Source: Gnetum montanum
Lineage: Eukaryota > Streptophyta > Gnetopsida > Gnetales > Gnetaceae
Reading direction: 5' to 3'
Assembly: GCA_015680685.1 (NCBI GenBank)
Contig: MNCI01033523.1
Coordinates: 200,136 to 264,135 of the forward strand
Length of the DNA: 64,000 nt
This document shows, in pieces, positions 34,015 through 45,865 of the stretch. The notes under the pieces are model-generated. The model was not told the DNA's origin. It ran no database searches and saw only the letters and a list, made by a program, of their open reading frames with translations. Made by a program: the position numbers and the translations under genes. How positions within the stretch are numbered: position 1 is the first letter of the stretch; the number at the start of each line of letters is the position of its first letter.

Positions 34015-34801
34015 TGAAAACTCACTCATTTTAGGAAACTATGGCCCAAGGTGCTTCCCCTATGGGTACATGGGTACACAAACTTTAGAATAGTCTCACC
34101 TAGAAAAGGTTATGTGACAATAATAATAATAATAATATTTCAAACAAAATATTGAAAACTTAAATTAAATTTAATTTTAGGAGGGTTCGGTTATGTTTTG
34201 AAAAACATAGTAAAATAATTAAAATCAAAATTAAACATTTGTGTAATTTGGATGTTGTTTCTATGCAACAGAAGCAAAGAAAACTCTCAAATTCACATTT
34301 TCGATCTGCAATGAATGGTGCTGCTCGGAATCTGAATCTCCTCTATCAGCAGGGCTGAAGGGCAAACGAGAAGCAGAAGAAACTCAGCCAATAATCATCC
34401 TTTCTGAGGCTACAGGTCTTCACCCAAAAAAGCAGGGCAAAACCAGAGGTGGAAGGGATTGATTGGAAGCGTGAGGAACCCTCCACCAAAGCGCTAAATA
34501 AAACAAAACCTCCCGCAGATCCCTGTGGCGGACCAAGAGTTTCTGAAACTGTCTAGCGAAATCCCCTCTTGGAGCCGACTTCCCTGCAACCTCGCTCCGC
34601 TCTTTGGCCCAAGAAAGGAAATGCCACCTGCTGGCCCAAAGAGATTAATTGCAATAAAAGTCTACGAAATCACTGTGGCAAACAACGATCCAAAACTTCC
34701 CCAACTCCCTCTAGTACCGGTCCCCAGGAAAATTTTAGAGAAAATGAACACCATGCAACCAGCGCTCCCACCCTGTTCAAGTTGACGACAAGATGATTAT
34801 T

Positions 34802-34809
34802 CTCTATAC
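34802..34809 (-). promoter_or_regulatory. TATA-like box in LTR-like repeat
   Basis: The minus strand reads TTGTATAGAGAATAATC. The same sequence is kept in the right copy near 44577-44590. It lies downstream of the permease fragment in element orientation, as expected for U3/R. Confidence 0.45.
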
Positions 34810-35069
34810 AACTGGGCAACGGCTACACGTATTTTTTTTGTTTTTCATTTTTCTATTCTATATTTTTTTATTACGTAATGCGTTTTTTCTTATTGAAAAG
34901 CATGGCAAGAAAGCTTTCATTTGGTGTTGAGATTGAAAGCATCGTTACTCTACCGGCAGCAACCTCACTAGTTACCAGGCATTGCAGAAACATTACAGGC
35001 ATTGCAGAAACATTACATCTGAAGAATCACTGTGAAATGAATAAAATTTTAGAAAGAACAATCATATAT

Positions 35070-35785
35070 ATGCAAGATAGTCTCCTTTAATAATCCCTTC
35101 AAGAGATCCAACTACGGTTACCAGGGAGACTAGGAGGAAGATGACACTGTATACATGTAATAAAATGCCTCTTTGTTCTTCCGGATCATATGAATCCTCA
35201 CAGGTAAGTAAATTGTCAATGGCCAGAAATTTAATGCCCCCAAAATTCCCAGAGTGTAATTGAAAGACGAGAACAGCACTGCAAATATTATAACTGATAT
35301 CACAATAGCAGGCCTCCATGTTAGTCTCAGAAGATTCACACGATGACGCAAACCAATTTTCCATTTCCCTGCTACAAACTCATTGTTTGGCCATGTCTCG
35401 GAGGCCTGTTTTTCCCCAAACGCAAACACCGGTTGGAAAATTTTGAATGTTTTGCAGCTTGCAGAGATACCTGTTATTGCAACAATTCCTACTAAGTTTC
35501 CCCGAAACTCTCCATGTTCAATTACTTTAGAAAGAACCAGAAATAGCCCTATACATGCATACAAAATAGACATTACTGCTGCCAAAAAGGACAACTCAGA
35601 AATTTTGTTGAAATCTCTGATGTGAGAGGAAAAAAAATCTGCAGCAGTCCAAAGAAGGTCATTATTTTAAATTCAGAGTATTCACATTGCACATCGTGTC
35701 CATTTTTGTGGTAATAGTAGGACTCGAATACTGCCCAGTGTGTGCAATAATTTAGATATGCTAAAATTTCTGAGATATGACCCAT
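35070..35785 (-). pseudogene. Amino acid permease (AAP/AAAP) fragment, left copy
   Basis: Minus-strand pieces follow the plant AAP order: YHKNGHDVQC, FFGLLQIFF (frame lost), then LSFLAAVMSILYACIGLFLV, GISASCKTFKIFQ, PVFAFGEKQASETWP, NEFVAGKWKIGL, NLLRLTWRPAIVISV, LGILGALNFWPLTIYLPV, and a C-terminal helix ending VGSLEGIIKGDYLAY. AAPs are about 480-residue proton-coupled amino acid transporters of the plasma membrane. Here the N-terminal half is missing, and about 75 residues are absent between KTFKIFQ and PVFAF, without intron-like sequence. That suggests capture from a cDNA or severe deletion. Two frames overlap near 35130-35364. It cannot encode a working transporter. Confidence 0.8.
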
Positions 35786-36045
35786 AGAATTTCATCTGTT
35801 TAATACCAAGATGGTAACACAAAAATATTTATCATATCAAATTAAAGATTTATCCCTCATGCTTTAGGAAAGGTCATGAAGGTGGGGAAGGCTGGCCTTG
35901 GAAAATGAGATGTCATCCCTATACCCAACACCAAATTGAAAAAATGGAGATGCAAGTATATTACTAGATTACTTTGAATTGATTTTTCACTTTTAATATT
36001 GTTGATAATGGCCCCATGCTTAGCTAGGCGAGGTTGACCTCAACA

Positions 36046-36062
36046 CTTAACCCCCAAACTAC
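36046..36062 (-). other. Polypurine tract adjoining left LTR-like repeat
   Basis: The minus strand reads GTAGTTTGGGGGTTAAG directly before TGTTGAGGTC, the repeat's 5' end. The right copy is followed by different sequence, so the tract belongs to the internal region. This is the main evidence that the repeats are LTRs. Confidence 0.65.
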
Positions 36063-37306
36063 AAATTGCATGCAAGTGCAAGGATAGCAAAACCATAAAA
36101 ATTTTGAATAAAAATGCAACAAATGGAGAAACAAAAATATCACAAAACAAAGAATGCAAACTTGAAAATAAACTATAATGTTCTAGAGATTATCAAAATA
36201 ACCAAATAATCAAAAGAGACACATCCAAACCACCATTAAAATCTAAATATATGATTTATTATTATTTTAACTACTCATATAATATATATATATATATAAA
36301 ACTAGATCTCATTCTCAATATTCTCGCAAGGTAAAAGTAAAAGTATGCAAACTATTTTCAGCATTAGACTTTTACAGAACTTAATGAGGAGGACAAGCTA
36401 AAGCTTATGTTAGATTATAGTAAGCCACAACTTTCAAATTTTTCCTTGGGTCTTTCTTTTTCTTAAACAAAATATTGAAAATTTAAATTCAAAGGGGAAA
36501 CGAAGGTTAGGGTGAGGATTGGTGCCAAACCCCATCACACTCAAGAACTTATTACACTACCAATGAACATGGTCCTCATTTTTTTTAGGAAACTTTACTC
36601 ATAGTGTACTTCATTATTGAGGTAGGAATTCCAACACAAGTCTGGCCGATTAGTTGCACTGCCAGAGGGCATGGTCCTTTTAGAAACTTTATCTATGGTG
36701 CAGTTCAACCCTCATGTATGTGCCTTTAATTACTATTTAATGGCATAATAGCAGGTCTCCTGGGTGGCTGAGGACTCTCAAGTGGAAATGAACACACTTC
36801 ACCCTGTTGTTCATAGGATAACTATGGATCATCACACCTAAGGGTTAGAGCTTATGAGAGGAAAGAATAGAATTTTCCATCGTCACCTAGTGATTATGAC
36901 TAACCATTCTCCAACGTCACATATCCTACACTCACATGATCATGATGATAACATAAGTTTTTATAAATCCAATGCTCCATTATCTAACATAACCAATAAA
37001 TTGAAACCTTGGAATCAATTGGAAAGAGTTATAATATTATTGAAATATAAAATATAAAGTGAAATTTAGCATTATTGAAATATAAAATTATAGTTATAGT
37101 AAATTATATTATACCTACATTATTTTCCAATGATGTTAAGATGACCCAATGTCTAGTAACTCAAATAACAAATGATTATTAAAATCATATGAAGAACACA
37201 ACAATCAAATCAATATGGTAAAAAAGAAATAATGAAAATGTAGGCAAAATATGGAAATGCAACTATATACATATGAAATGCAAAGAAAAGGGGAAAAAAC
37301 ATGCAA
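36063..37306 (-). other. 3' non-coding region of the Tat-like element
   Basis: It lies between the integrase end and the polypurine tract. It holds (TA)8 at 36283-36298 and no recognisable open frame. The ORF at 36854-37057 (+) has no motif. Confidence 0.5.
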
Positions 37307-40300
37307 CTAAGAATCTATCAAGTGTCCACGTGGGGCACCTGAGTAGAGGTGCTTCAAATGAAATGCATTAAAATTCCTATTCAACTTATGTCTTTGCAAA
37401 TCAACAATCTTGAACACATTTGAGGTAGTGATGTCTATAATTTGGAATGGACCTAACCACATAGGGGAAAACTTAGTTTGAGGGCTAGTTTGACAAAATG
37501 CTCTATCTCTCTTAAGGACCAAGTCATCTACTTAAAAAATTTTAATTGCATATTTTTTATTGAACCATCTCATAACAATTTGTTGATGACCACACATATT
37601 TTCGATGGCTTTAACCCTTTTAATCTCTAGGTTCAAAATGTCATATGTTCGTGATATTAGATGCTCATTAGTTGGTAAGTAGTCTAAGAAGAATTGATAT
37701 GTAGGAATTTGTAAATTAATTGGCAATATGGGTTTCTGTTCGTACACTAAATCATATTGTGTAGTCTTGATCGATTCTTTGTAACAAATCCTATCAGCCC
37801 AAACTGCCCATTTTAGTTGTTCATGCTAGATTTGTGGATTTTGGGCTACCATTTTCTTAATCCCATGTAATATAATTTTGTTGAAAGATTCAGCCAAATC
37901 ATTACCTTGTGGGTAATATTCGATTACTGCCTTGACAATGATGTTATGGTCTCTAGCCCAATTTGTAAACTCTAGGGAAATGAAGGCGGGCCCATTATTG
38001 ACTGCTAAAGCATAAGGATAACCATATCTAGAGATTATATCATTTTCTAAGAAGCAAATGACCTCACAAGATGATGTGGTTTTGGTTGCTTTCACCTGTA
38101 ACCAATGTGTACAATAATCAATGGCTATCAAAATAAATTTATGTAGGGTAGTAGATAAAGGATTGATCACTTCAATAAAATCTAAGACCCATTGGGGCAA
38201 ATGGTCTTGTTTCTATTATAGGTTGTAATGGGGCCAAACTCTTGGAATCTTTACCTTTAAATATTTGACATTAGATAGATGTCTTAACAAGTTATAAGCA
38301 TCATTAGTCATAGTAGGCCAATAATAACTAGCCCTCAAAATTTTATGAACTAATGAGTAGTATCCAACATGTCCTTCATCGTGAAGTTGTTTTAGAGCAT
38401 TGTTAGCTTGTTCTTGGTTCAAACACTTGAGTTATATCCCTTGGAAATTATTTCTAAATAGTTCATCGCTTATTAGAGCGAATTTAGAACATTTTGATAT
38501 TAAGAGCTTTGTTTTGTATCTAGGTAAATCTGAGGGACAATGATGGAAGGTTAAATAAAATTTGATATCCCCATACCATGGATCATACAACCGATTGGGA
38601 GCAAATGGGATATCGTTTTCCTCATCAATGGATAATATATGAAGAGGAATTGATTCTTTATCTTTGGATGCATCACAATTTTCTGAGGTTGAAGCTTTAG
38701 CTATTAATTTAGCAAGACTAGTCCCTCTAACTAACTTTGCTACCTTCCATTGAATATCATATTCTTGGAGCCTCATAACCCATTTAGCATGTTTCTCACT
38801 AGGATCTTGTAATTTGGCTAAAGCAATGGTTGTTGGATCAGGGACAATGACAAAGACTTTCGAGTTTAAGAAGTAGTAGTGGAATTTCTTCAAGGCTTTT
38901 ATTACAACATATAATTGCTTCTCTATGGGTGAGTATCTTAATTCTTCATCCTTTAAAGGTGTAGACATGAAGGCTATGGGTTTTTCACCTTGATCGTTTA
39001 TGTCTTGGGCCAAGATAGCAGCAGCTATAACATCACTAGAAAAGGCATATAAGTAGAAATCATTTTCATACCAAGGAGAAGCTAGGATAGGTGCATCTAT
39101 TATAGCTTCTTTAATAGCAAGAAACACATTCTTTCTATCATCTATTTAATGCATATTACTATCTTTCTTAAGCATATCATTCAATGGTCTAACTAATTCA
39201 ACATAGATAGGGATAAATGATCTAACAAAATTAATTTTACCAAAGAAAGCCCTTAGATCAGTTTTGGATAAAGGGTAAGGTACTTTTAAAATTGCATTTA
39301 CCTGCTCAGGACCAATCACAATCCCCTCTTTGGTCACTATATGACCCAAAAATTTACGACTTTGAATACCAAAGATGGATCTCTTTGCATTCAAGGTGAT
39401 GCCAAATTGTCTACATCTCATAAAAACATTTCTAAGGTCTCTAAGGTGTGTACCTCGATCTTTAGAGAAAAACGTTAAGTCATCAAGGTAGATAATAATA
39501 CACTTTCTAATTAGCCACTCAAAATTTTTGTCCATAGCTCTTTGGAAGGTAGATCCAACATTTATGAGGCCAAATGACATTTTAGCGAATTGAAAGGTTA
39601 CCCACTTTGTTGTAAAAGCTATCTTGTATTGGTCCTTCTTATTCACTAAAAATTGGTTATATCCTAAATACCCATCCAAAAAGGAATACATTTGAGCACC
39701 ATTCACAATTTGCAATAGCTCCTCCATAAGAGGGAGTGGATAATTATCCTTGATGCAAGAAGTATTAAGGTTATGAAAATCAATACATAACCTTAACTCA
39801 CATGTTCGTTTCCTAACAGGTACTAAGTTTGAGATCCAACAGGAGTGTCTTATTGGATAAATTATTTTGGATTGTAGGAGTTTATCAATTTCTACTTTCA
39901 TAAGGATTTCAATCTTTGGATTCACAGGTCTAAGCTTTTGCCTGAATGGTTTTGTTTCTAGCTTAAGGGGAATGGTATGTGTCATTATTAGTAGATTAAA
40001 AGTCCTAAGGTCTTCATAAGTCCAAGACAGAACATCATTAAATTCATGTAATAGGTCAACAAGGTTTTGTTTTTCATCTGGGTGTAAACATGCTCCTATT
40101 TTAATATGGTATTGTTTCCCTTCCTTTTGAATCTGAATTATTTCAGTTTGATCTAACGTTTGCCAATTAGTGCTTTTAGATGAATCCAGGGCCTTGGTGT
40201 GCAGGTCATCAAATAAGGCTTTCCTAACTATGGTTTCAAGAGATATATTATTCAAGAACACAACATCCTTGGATGCATCTCCTAGATCACTAAATTTTCC

Positions 40301-42424
40301 TTTAAAAAATAGGAATCTACAAACATGGTCATCATCGTCAAACACTTGAAAAGAAGAGATATTATCAAAGATAGAATATGACTTCACCTTTTCAATAATG
40401 ATTTTTGAATCTTAGACATTATGCTTAAAAGGGACATCCAAAGTGGTAGCCATTTGGGCTAGTGCATTGGGAATGTAATTTTCTTCCCTAGGTACATGTT
40501 CAATGGTTACACATTCAAATTATTTAATAAGTTCAAGAATGTAAGTTTTGTATGCTTTCATGGTGATGTCTTTTTCGTCAAAGATACCATTGGCTTGGTT
40601 CACTATTAATTGGGAGTCGCTATAGATTTTAAGTATTGACAAATCATAGTATCTAGCTAGTTTGATCCCATGAATTAGTGCTTCATACTTGACCATGTTG
40701 TTGGTCATTGGTTGAGTGAAATTAATAGCTTTAAGAATAGGAGCTTCACTAGGAGGTATAAGCATTATTCCAGCTCCACATCCTTTCTTGGAAGAAGCAG
40801 CATCCACTCTTAGTATCCAAATATTCATGTTCGTAAAATTTGAAAAATTGCCTCTTTGATCGAGGTAACTGTGATCATCATCAAATTTTGGTTCATCTTC
40901 TAATATTTTGTTAGTTAGAATCCCACTTATATCTTTATCATTTCCTAGTGGTGGTGGGTCACCGAAAAGAAAGGTTTTTCCATCATGTTCATGGTATGGA
41001 AAAGTATCTTTATACACCTTCTTGCATTCCCTAAAAGCTTGGTAATATTGAGTAGAATATGTGTATGCAAAGGGGTTTATGCATGGAGCCTCATCTATAT
41101 CATCATTTAAGAAATATTCACCAAGTCCTAGTTTGACCACTCCAACAAAATGATCGTTGTTTTGATTTCCTTGAGATGTAGCTTGTTGATCAAAAGTTTT
41201 TACCACTTGCTTATAAAAAGGTTCCCTGGGTATAATCATATAGTTAGATTTTCCTTTGATAGGGATCAATAATTCTAAGAAATCCAGCTTAAAGAAGCCC
41301 CAAAACTTAGCTCCAAAAGTCCTAAGTAAGAGCACACCATAGGTGGGTGTCATGTCAACTACTAAGATATCAATATAACATGTAAATGTAGGGTATTGCT
41401 TAAGTTGTAGCTTTGCTCCTTTTAATAATCCTACCACAGGTATGTTAGATCCATCGAGTTGAATCACACTTTTTGTTTGTGGTATCATTTATGCTCCTAA
41501 GGCGTTACAAACGTCAAGAGGCATGACACTAACAATTGCATTGAAATCCATTAAATAGTTGTGGACATTCTTTCTTAAAATAATCAAAGTGGTTAAGAAA
41601 GGGGGGTGGTCCTTCTTGCTAGACATGGAATTATTCACGTTTTGTACTGATAGTGTGTTAGGACTTTTACTGAAGTGAACTTGCCTTTCAGGGATTGGGG
41701 ATTTTTCTCATTGGGCTTCGAATGTATGAACCATAACCCAAATCACTTCTTTCATTTCGTTGAAGTGTAGGAGGTCAAATATTGAAATGTTGGCTTTAAC
41801 TCTTTTTAGGTCCTCAACCAAATCATAATTCCTATGTTCATCCTTGGATTCTTGTTGAGATGAGGCTCTTCTAAGTATAGAAGGGGGGTTTGGTCGTTGT
41901 GGGGTAGTTACTTGGGATGACCCAAATTGGTTGTTTGCATTGGTTTGATTAGGAACTCTTCTGTTTGGAGGTGTATAGTAATTATTCTTAGTTTGTTGTT
42001 GTGTGGTGTTTACAATGTCACTAAGTTTATAGTAACAAGTGTTATGTGGGTTAGGCTCGCCTACCATAACTTGTTCTAATGAGAAAACTTCTTCATTTTT
42101 TATCTCATAAGGTACATTAAGGACCATGATAAGGGTTTTCCCATTTTGTTTCCCTTAGGTTTTGTCACTATACAATGCCAAGAATTGAGGACAAGTCTTT
42201 TTAGAATGTTGCCTTGTGTTATAAAAACAACAATAATCATCGTTGATTGATGTACTTAGTTTTTCTGATTGTATAGCACCTTTGTTATTGTTTCTCTTTA
42301 GCTCAACCACTTCATTGGATAGCTTTTGTAGTGAAGTGAGAATCTGAGTCATCTGATCTTGAGTTTGGTGTGATGTTTCAATAGAATTGGATGTCTCGTT
42401 TGGGTTTACAATGGATTGGATCAA
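37307..42424 (-). pseudogene. Tat-like pol region: zinc knuckle, protease, RNase H, RT, RNase H, integrase
   Basis: All segments from 42424 to 37307 lie in one reading frame, broken by stop codons rather than frameshifts. In order: zinc knuckle YCCFYNTRQHSKKTC (about 42200-42240); protease-like region (IQLDGSNIPVVG, DMTPTYGVLLLRTFG, 41488-41250); an RNase H domain (about 40830-40520) with D in LRVDAASSKKG, E in VKYEALIHG and D in IYSDSQLIVN; reverse transcriptase (40387-39146) with FLDGYLGYNQF and catalytic IIYLDDLTFF; a second, degenerate RNase H (39127-38432; LYAFSSDVIAAAILAQ); and integrase (38422-37307). In the integrase core the second acidic residue reads N (VNNGPAF), and the HHCC zinc site is damaged. 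The enzymes would copy and insert the element; this copy is dead. Confidence 0.88.
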
Positions 42425-42777
42425 GGCTTTTGATTAGTCATCATTCACACCAGTGTTGGATGGTAAGAATGAAGAGAACATGGGACATTGAGAATAATTA
42501 CTAAAAGGTTGAGTTGGTTGAAATGGAAAAATAGTTTGAGGCATAATATTAGACGTTTGAAAAGTTAATAAGAATAAAGGGTTTGATTACATAGGGTTAC
42601 TAACAGACATCATCCCAAATTGGGTTTGGATGATGTTCATAAGGGTTATTTGCTCTAATTCCACAACTGTAAATATTGCACCTTGTATTTCTATTATGTT
42701 GGAATTAGATTTGATGGCATAAGTGAAGAATGGTCCATGGTAGAGAGATAGAAGTTGAGTATACCATCAGGTTGAGG

Positions 42778-43200
42778 TCACATCTTATTTGGCACATAGG
42801 CAAATTGATGAAGAAATCTAAGGTTATAATTCTTAACATTTTTCCTAGTTAGCTTTCTTAAGCTATTGAAGTTACTTGATGCAATAGTAGGGCTTGTGAA
42901 TTTGTCAAACTGATTTAAAAACTTGTTTTTGAATTCTTGCCATGTGTTAATAGAGGTGTCAGGAAGCATTAAGAACCATTGGGTTGCTTTGGTCCTAAAT
43001 GTTGTTACGAACACCCTACATGCCATCATTATGTACAATGTTGTGGATCCATAGTAAGGTTTCAAAACATTGTATGTGTTAGCAGGCATCATTCGTAGGG
43101 GTTGTAAGATCGAAGAACAGATTTATGTTCTGAAAGGATTTTGGTATGTCATGGTAATTATTAAAGTTAAAAAGATTTCTTACCAAGGGAGCTAAGGGTT
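42778..43200 (-). pseudogene. gag (capsid) relic of Tat-like element
   Basis: TKATQWFLMLPDTSINTWQE, then FKNKFLNQFDKF and NYNLRFLHQFAY, match the conserved core of plant gypsy gag (A..W...L...SI.SW..F...F...F). It is in a different frame from the pol segments, and the N-terminus upstream is not clear. It would form the element's particle. Confidence 0.75.
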
Positions 43201-43845
43201 GATGGACTACCATCTTAGTCCAAGATTTTTTAGGAATTGAACTTGAAAAAAGTGAAGCTCATTGTTTTCTTAAAGTGAAATGATGAGTAGTTGGTTGACT
43301 AGGAGTAAGAGTAGAAGCTCTTTGTTGAGATGTTTTGTAAGAAAAGTCACTCATAAAATGAAAAATAACAAGAAATGTAAAATGTTAATAAACTGTGAAA
43401 AAATATTTAAATACTATATTTTATTTATTTATTTTTATTTTTTTTAAAAAAATTGAAATAGCAAAACTTTAAAAAAGTAAATTAAAAGTAGAATGATTTA
43501 AATCACCTCACCAAAGCTAAAAGTAAAGTAAGAATTGCTAAAGTATAAATTTGGAGATTTGAAAATGAAACTAAAATAGAGCAATAAAATTGAAAATAGA
43601 TGAATATTAACAAGAACAGATAGTAGAAATTTTTGAAAAAAAAAAATCTTTATAATCTATAAATAGATAACTAAGAATGGAAATAGGAATGAAAACATGA
43701 AAACAAAAACAGAAATAGATAGTGCAAATTAAGAGGAAAGAATAGAAGAATTGATATTTTTTAGAAACATAAAGGAAAAATAGAGGTTGGGGAAAACTCA
43801 TTTTAAGAGACTATCGCCTAGGGCTCCTCCCCTGTATTTCAAATA

Positions 43846-43919
43846 NTGAAAAACATAGTAAAATAATTAAAATCAAAATTAAACATTNAGTAAAATAATT
43901 AAAATCAAAATTAAACATT
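43846..43919. other. Probable assembly join: N bases and exact 31-bp repeat
   Basis: N at 43846 and at 43888. The 31 bases before the second N (43857-43887) are repeated exactly after it (43889-43919), as seen when two contig ends overlap but are not merged. The LTR boundary here is therefore unreliable. Confidence 0.8.
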
Positions 43920-45865
43920 TGTGCAATTATTTTTAAATAAACAATTCAAAAGAAAAATTGAAATTAAATTAAAATTTATTTGATCTTCTCAGTTTGAGTT
44001 TCGGGTTCTAAAGTTGGTTCTTCCGCAACGGAAGCAAAGAAAACTCTGGAAATTCACATCTCGGATCTGCAATGAATGCTGCTGCTTGGAATCTGAATCA
44101 TTGTAGCAGTAGGGCCGAAGGGCAAACAAGAAGCAGAAGAAACTCAGCCAATAATCATCCCTTCTGAGGCTCTAGGTCTTCCCCGAGGAAAGCAGGGCAA
44201 AACCAAAAAAGTGGAAGGGATTGATACGAAGTGAGGAACCCTCCACTAAAGCGCGAGCCTTGGCAGCCGCAAATAAAACAAAACCTCGCGCAGATCCCTG
44301 TGGTGGACCAAGGGTTTTTGAAACTCTGTCTCGTGAAAACCCCTCTCGGACCCGACTTCCCTGCAACCTCGCTCTGCTCTTTGGCCCAAGACAGCAAAGG
44401 CCACCTGCTGGCCCAAAGAGATTAATTGCAATAAAAGTCTATGAAATCTTTGTGGCAAACAACGATCCAAAACTTCCCCAACTCCCTCCAGTGCCGGTCG
44501 CCAGGAAAATTTTAGAGAAAATGAACACCATGCAACCACCGCTCCCACCCTGTTCAAGCTGACGACAAGATGATTATTCTCTATACAACTGGGTAACGGT
44601 TACACGTATTTTTTTTTGTTTGTCATTTTTTTATTCTATATTTTATTATTACGTAATAAGTTTTTTTTTAATGGAAAAGCATGCCAATAAAGCTTTCATT
44701 TGGTGTTGAGATTGAAAGCATCGTTACTGTACCGGCAGAAACCTAGTTACCAGACATTGCAAAAACATTACATCTGAAGAATCACTGTGAAATGAATAAA
44801 ATTTTAGAAAGAACAATCATATACGCAAGATAGTCTCCTTTAATAATTCCTTCAAGAGATCCAACTACGGCTACCAGGGAGACTAGGAGACAAATGACAC
44901 TGTATACATGTAATAAAATGCCTCTTTGTGACCAATTCTGGTACTTCTTCCGGATCATATTAAGTAAATTGTCAATGGCCAGAAATTTAATGCCCCCAAA
45001 ATTCCCAGACTGTAATTGAAAGACGACAACAGCACTGCAAATACTGTAACTGATATCACAATAGCAGGCCTCCATGTTAGTCTCAGAAGATTCACACGAT
45101 GAGGTAAACCAATTTTCCATTTCCCTGCTACAAACTCATTGTTTGGCCATGTCTCGGAGCCCCGTTTTTCCCCAAATGCAAACACCAGGTGGAAAATTTT
45201 GAATGTTTTGCAGCTTGCAGAGATACCTGTTTCTGCAACAATTCCTACTAAGTTTCCTCGAAACTCTCTATGTTCAATTACTTTAGAAAGAACCAGAAAT
45301 AGCCCTATACATGCATACAAAATAGACATTACTGCTGCCAAAAAGGACAACTCAGAAATTTTGTTGAAATCTCTGATGTGAGAGAAAAAAAAAATCTGCA
45401 GCAGTCCAAAGAAGGTCATTATTTTAAATTCAGAGTATTCACATTGCACATCGTGTCCATTTTTTTAAATTCCGAGTATTCACATTGCACATGGTGTCCA
45501 TTTTTGTGGTAATAGTAGGACTCGAATACTGCCCTGCAGTGTGTGCAATAATTTAGATATGCTAAAATTTCTGAGATATGACCCATAGAATTTCATCTAT
45601 TTAATAGCAAGATGGTAACACATAAATTGGTAACACAAAAATATTTATCATATAGCATTAAAGATTTATCCTGCTTGATGCTTTGGCAAAGGTCATGAAG
45701 GTGGGGAATGCTGGCCTTGGAAAATGAGATGTCACCCCCATACCCAACACCAAATCCAAGAAATGGAGATGCAAGTATATTACTAGATTACTTTGAACTG
45801 ATTTTTCACTTTTAATATTGTTGATAATGAACCCATGCTTAGCATGGGCGAGGTTGACCTCAACA
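43847..45865 (-). repeat. LTR-like direct repeat, right copy (5' side)
   Basis: It is the counterpart of 34199-36045. Copy-specific changes include a duplication of about 41 bp (GAGTATTCACATTGCACAT twice, about 45433-45492) and the assembly-gap duplication at 43857-43919. Confidence 0.7.
44800..45470 (-). pseudogene. Amino acid permease (AAP/AAAP) fragment, right copy
   Basis: It corresponds to 35070-35785 with the same missing central part (KTFKIF directly followed by VFAFGEK). Here the frame is open from MQCEYSEFKIMTFFGLLQIF through DFNKISELSFLAAVMS to LGILGALNFWPLTIYLI (45449-44955). The left copy is frame-shifted before the LSFLAAVMS helix. The C-terminal helix (LLHVYSVICLLVSLVAVVGS) follows in another frame. 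The shared internal deletion shows that it predates the duplication. The N-terminal half is missing, so no transporter is expected. Confidence 0.8.

Larger units (their letters stand above)
34199..36045 (-). repeat. LTR-like direct repeat, left copy (3' side)
   Basis: It aligns with 43847-45865 along its whole length. From its 5' end (36045) it holds unassigned sequence, the amino acid permease fragment (35785-35070), a TATA-like TATAGAGA (34802-34809) and about 600 bp that would be R-U5. Copy-specific changes include a 21-bp duplication (GGCATTGCAGAAACATTACA twice, about 34978-35018). Confidence 0.7.
34199..45865 (-). mobile_element. Tat-like Ty3/gypsy element with permease-containing LTR-like repeats
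   Basis: Direct repeats of about 1.85 kb (34199-36045) and 2.0 kb (43847-45865) flank a minus-strand gag-protease-RNaseH-RT-RNaseH-integrase region (37307-43092). Both repeats start TGAAAAACATAG and end GACCTCAACA. Right after the left repeat the minus strand has a polypurine tract, as a 3' LTR requires. Weaker similarity extends left to about 34015 and 43790. No matching 5-bp target duplication is visible, the PBS is not clear, and N bases sit at the right repeat's left end. An alternative is a host segmental duplication with a gypsy insertion between the copies. Confidence 0.7.

Noticed and set aside
34525-34796. Plus-strand proline-rich frames (also at 44221-44562)
   Set aside because: They lie in the R-U5 part of the LTR-like repeat on the opposite strand. 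The two copies do not keep the same frame throughout.
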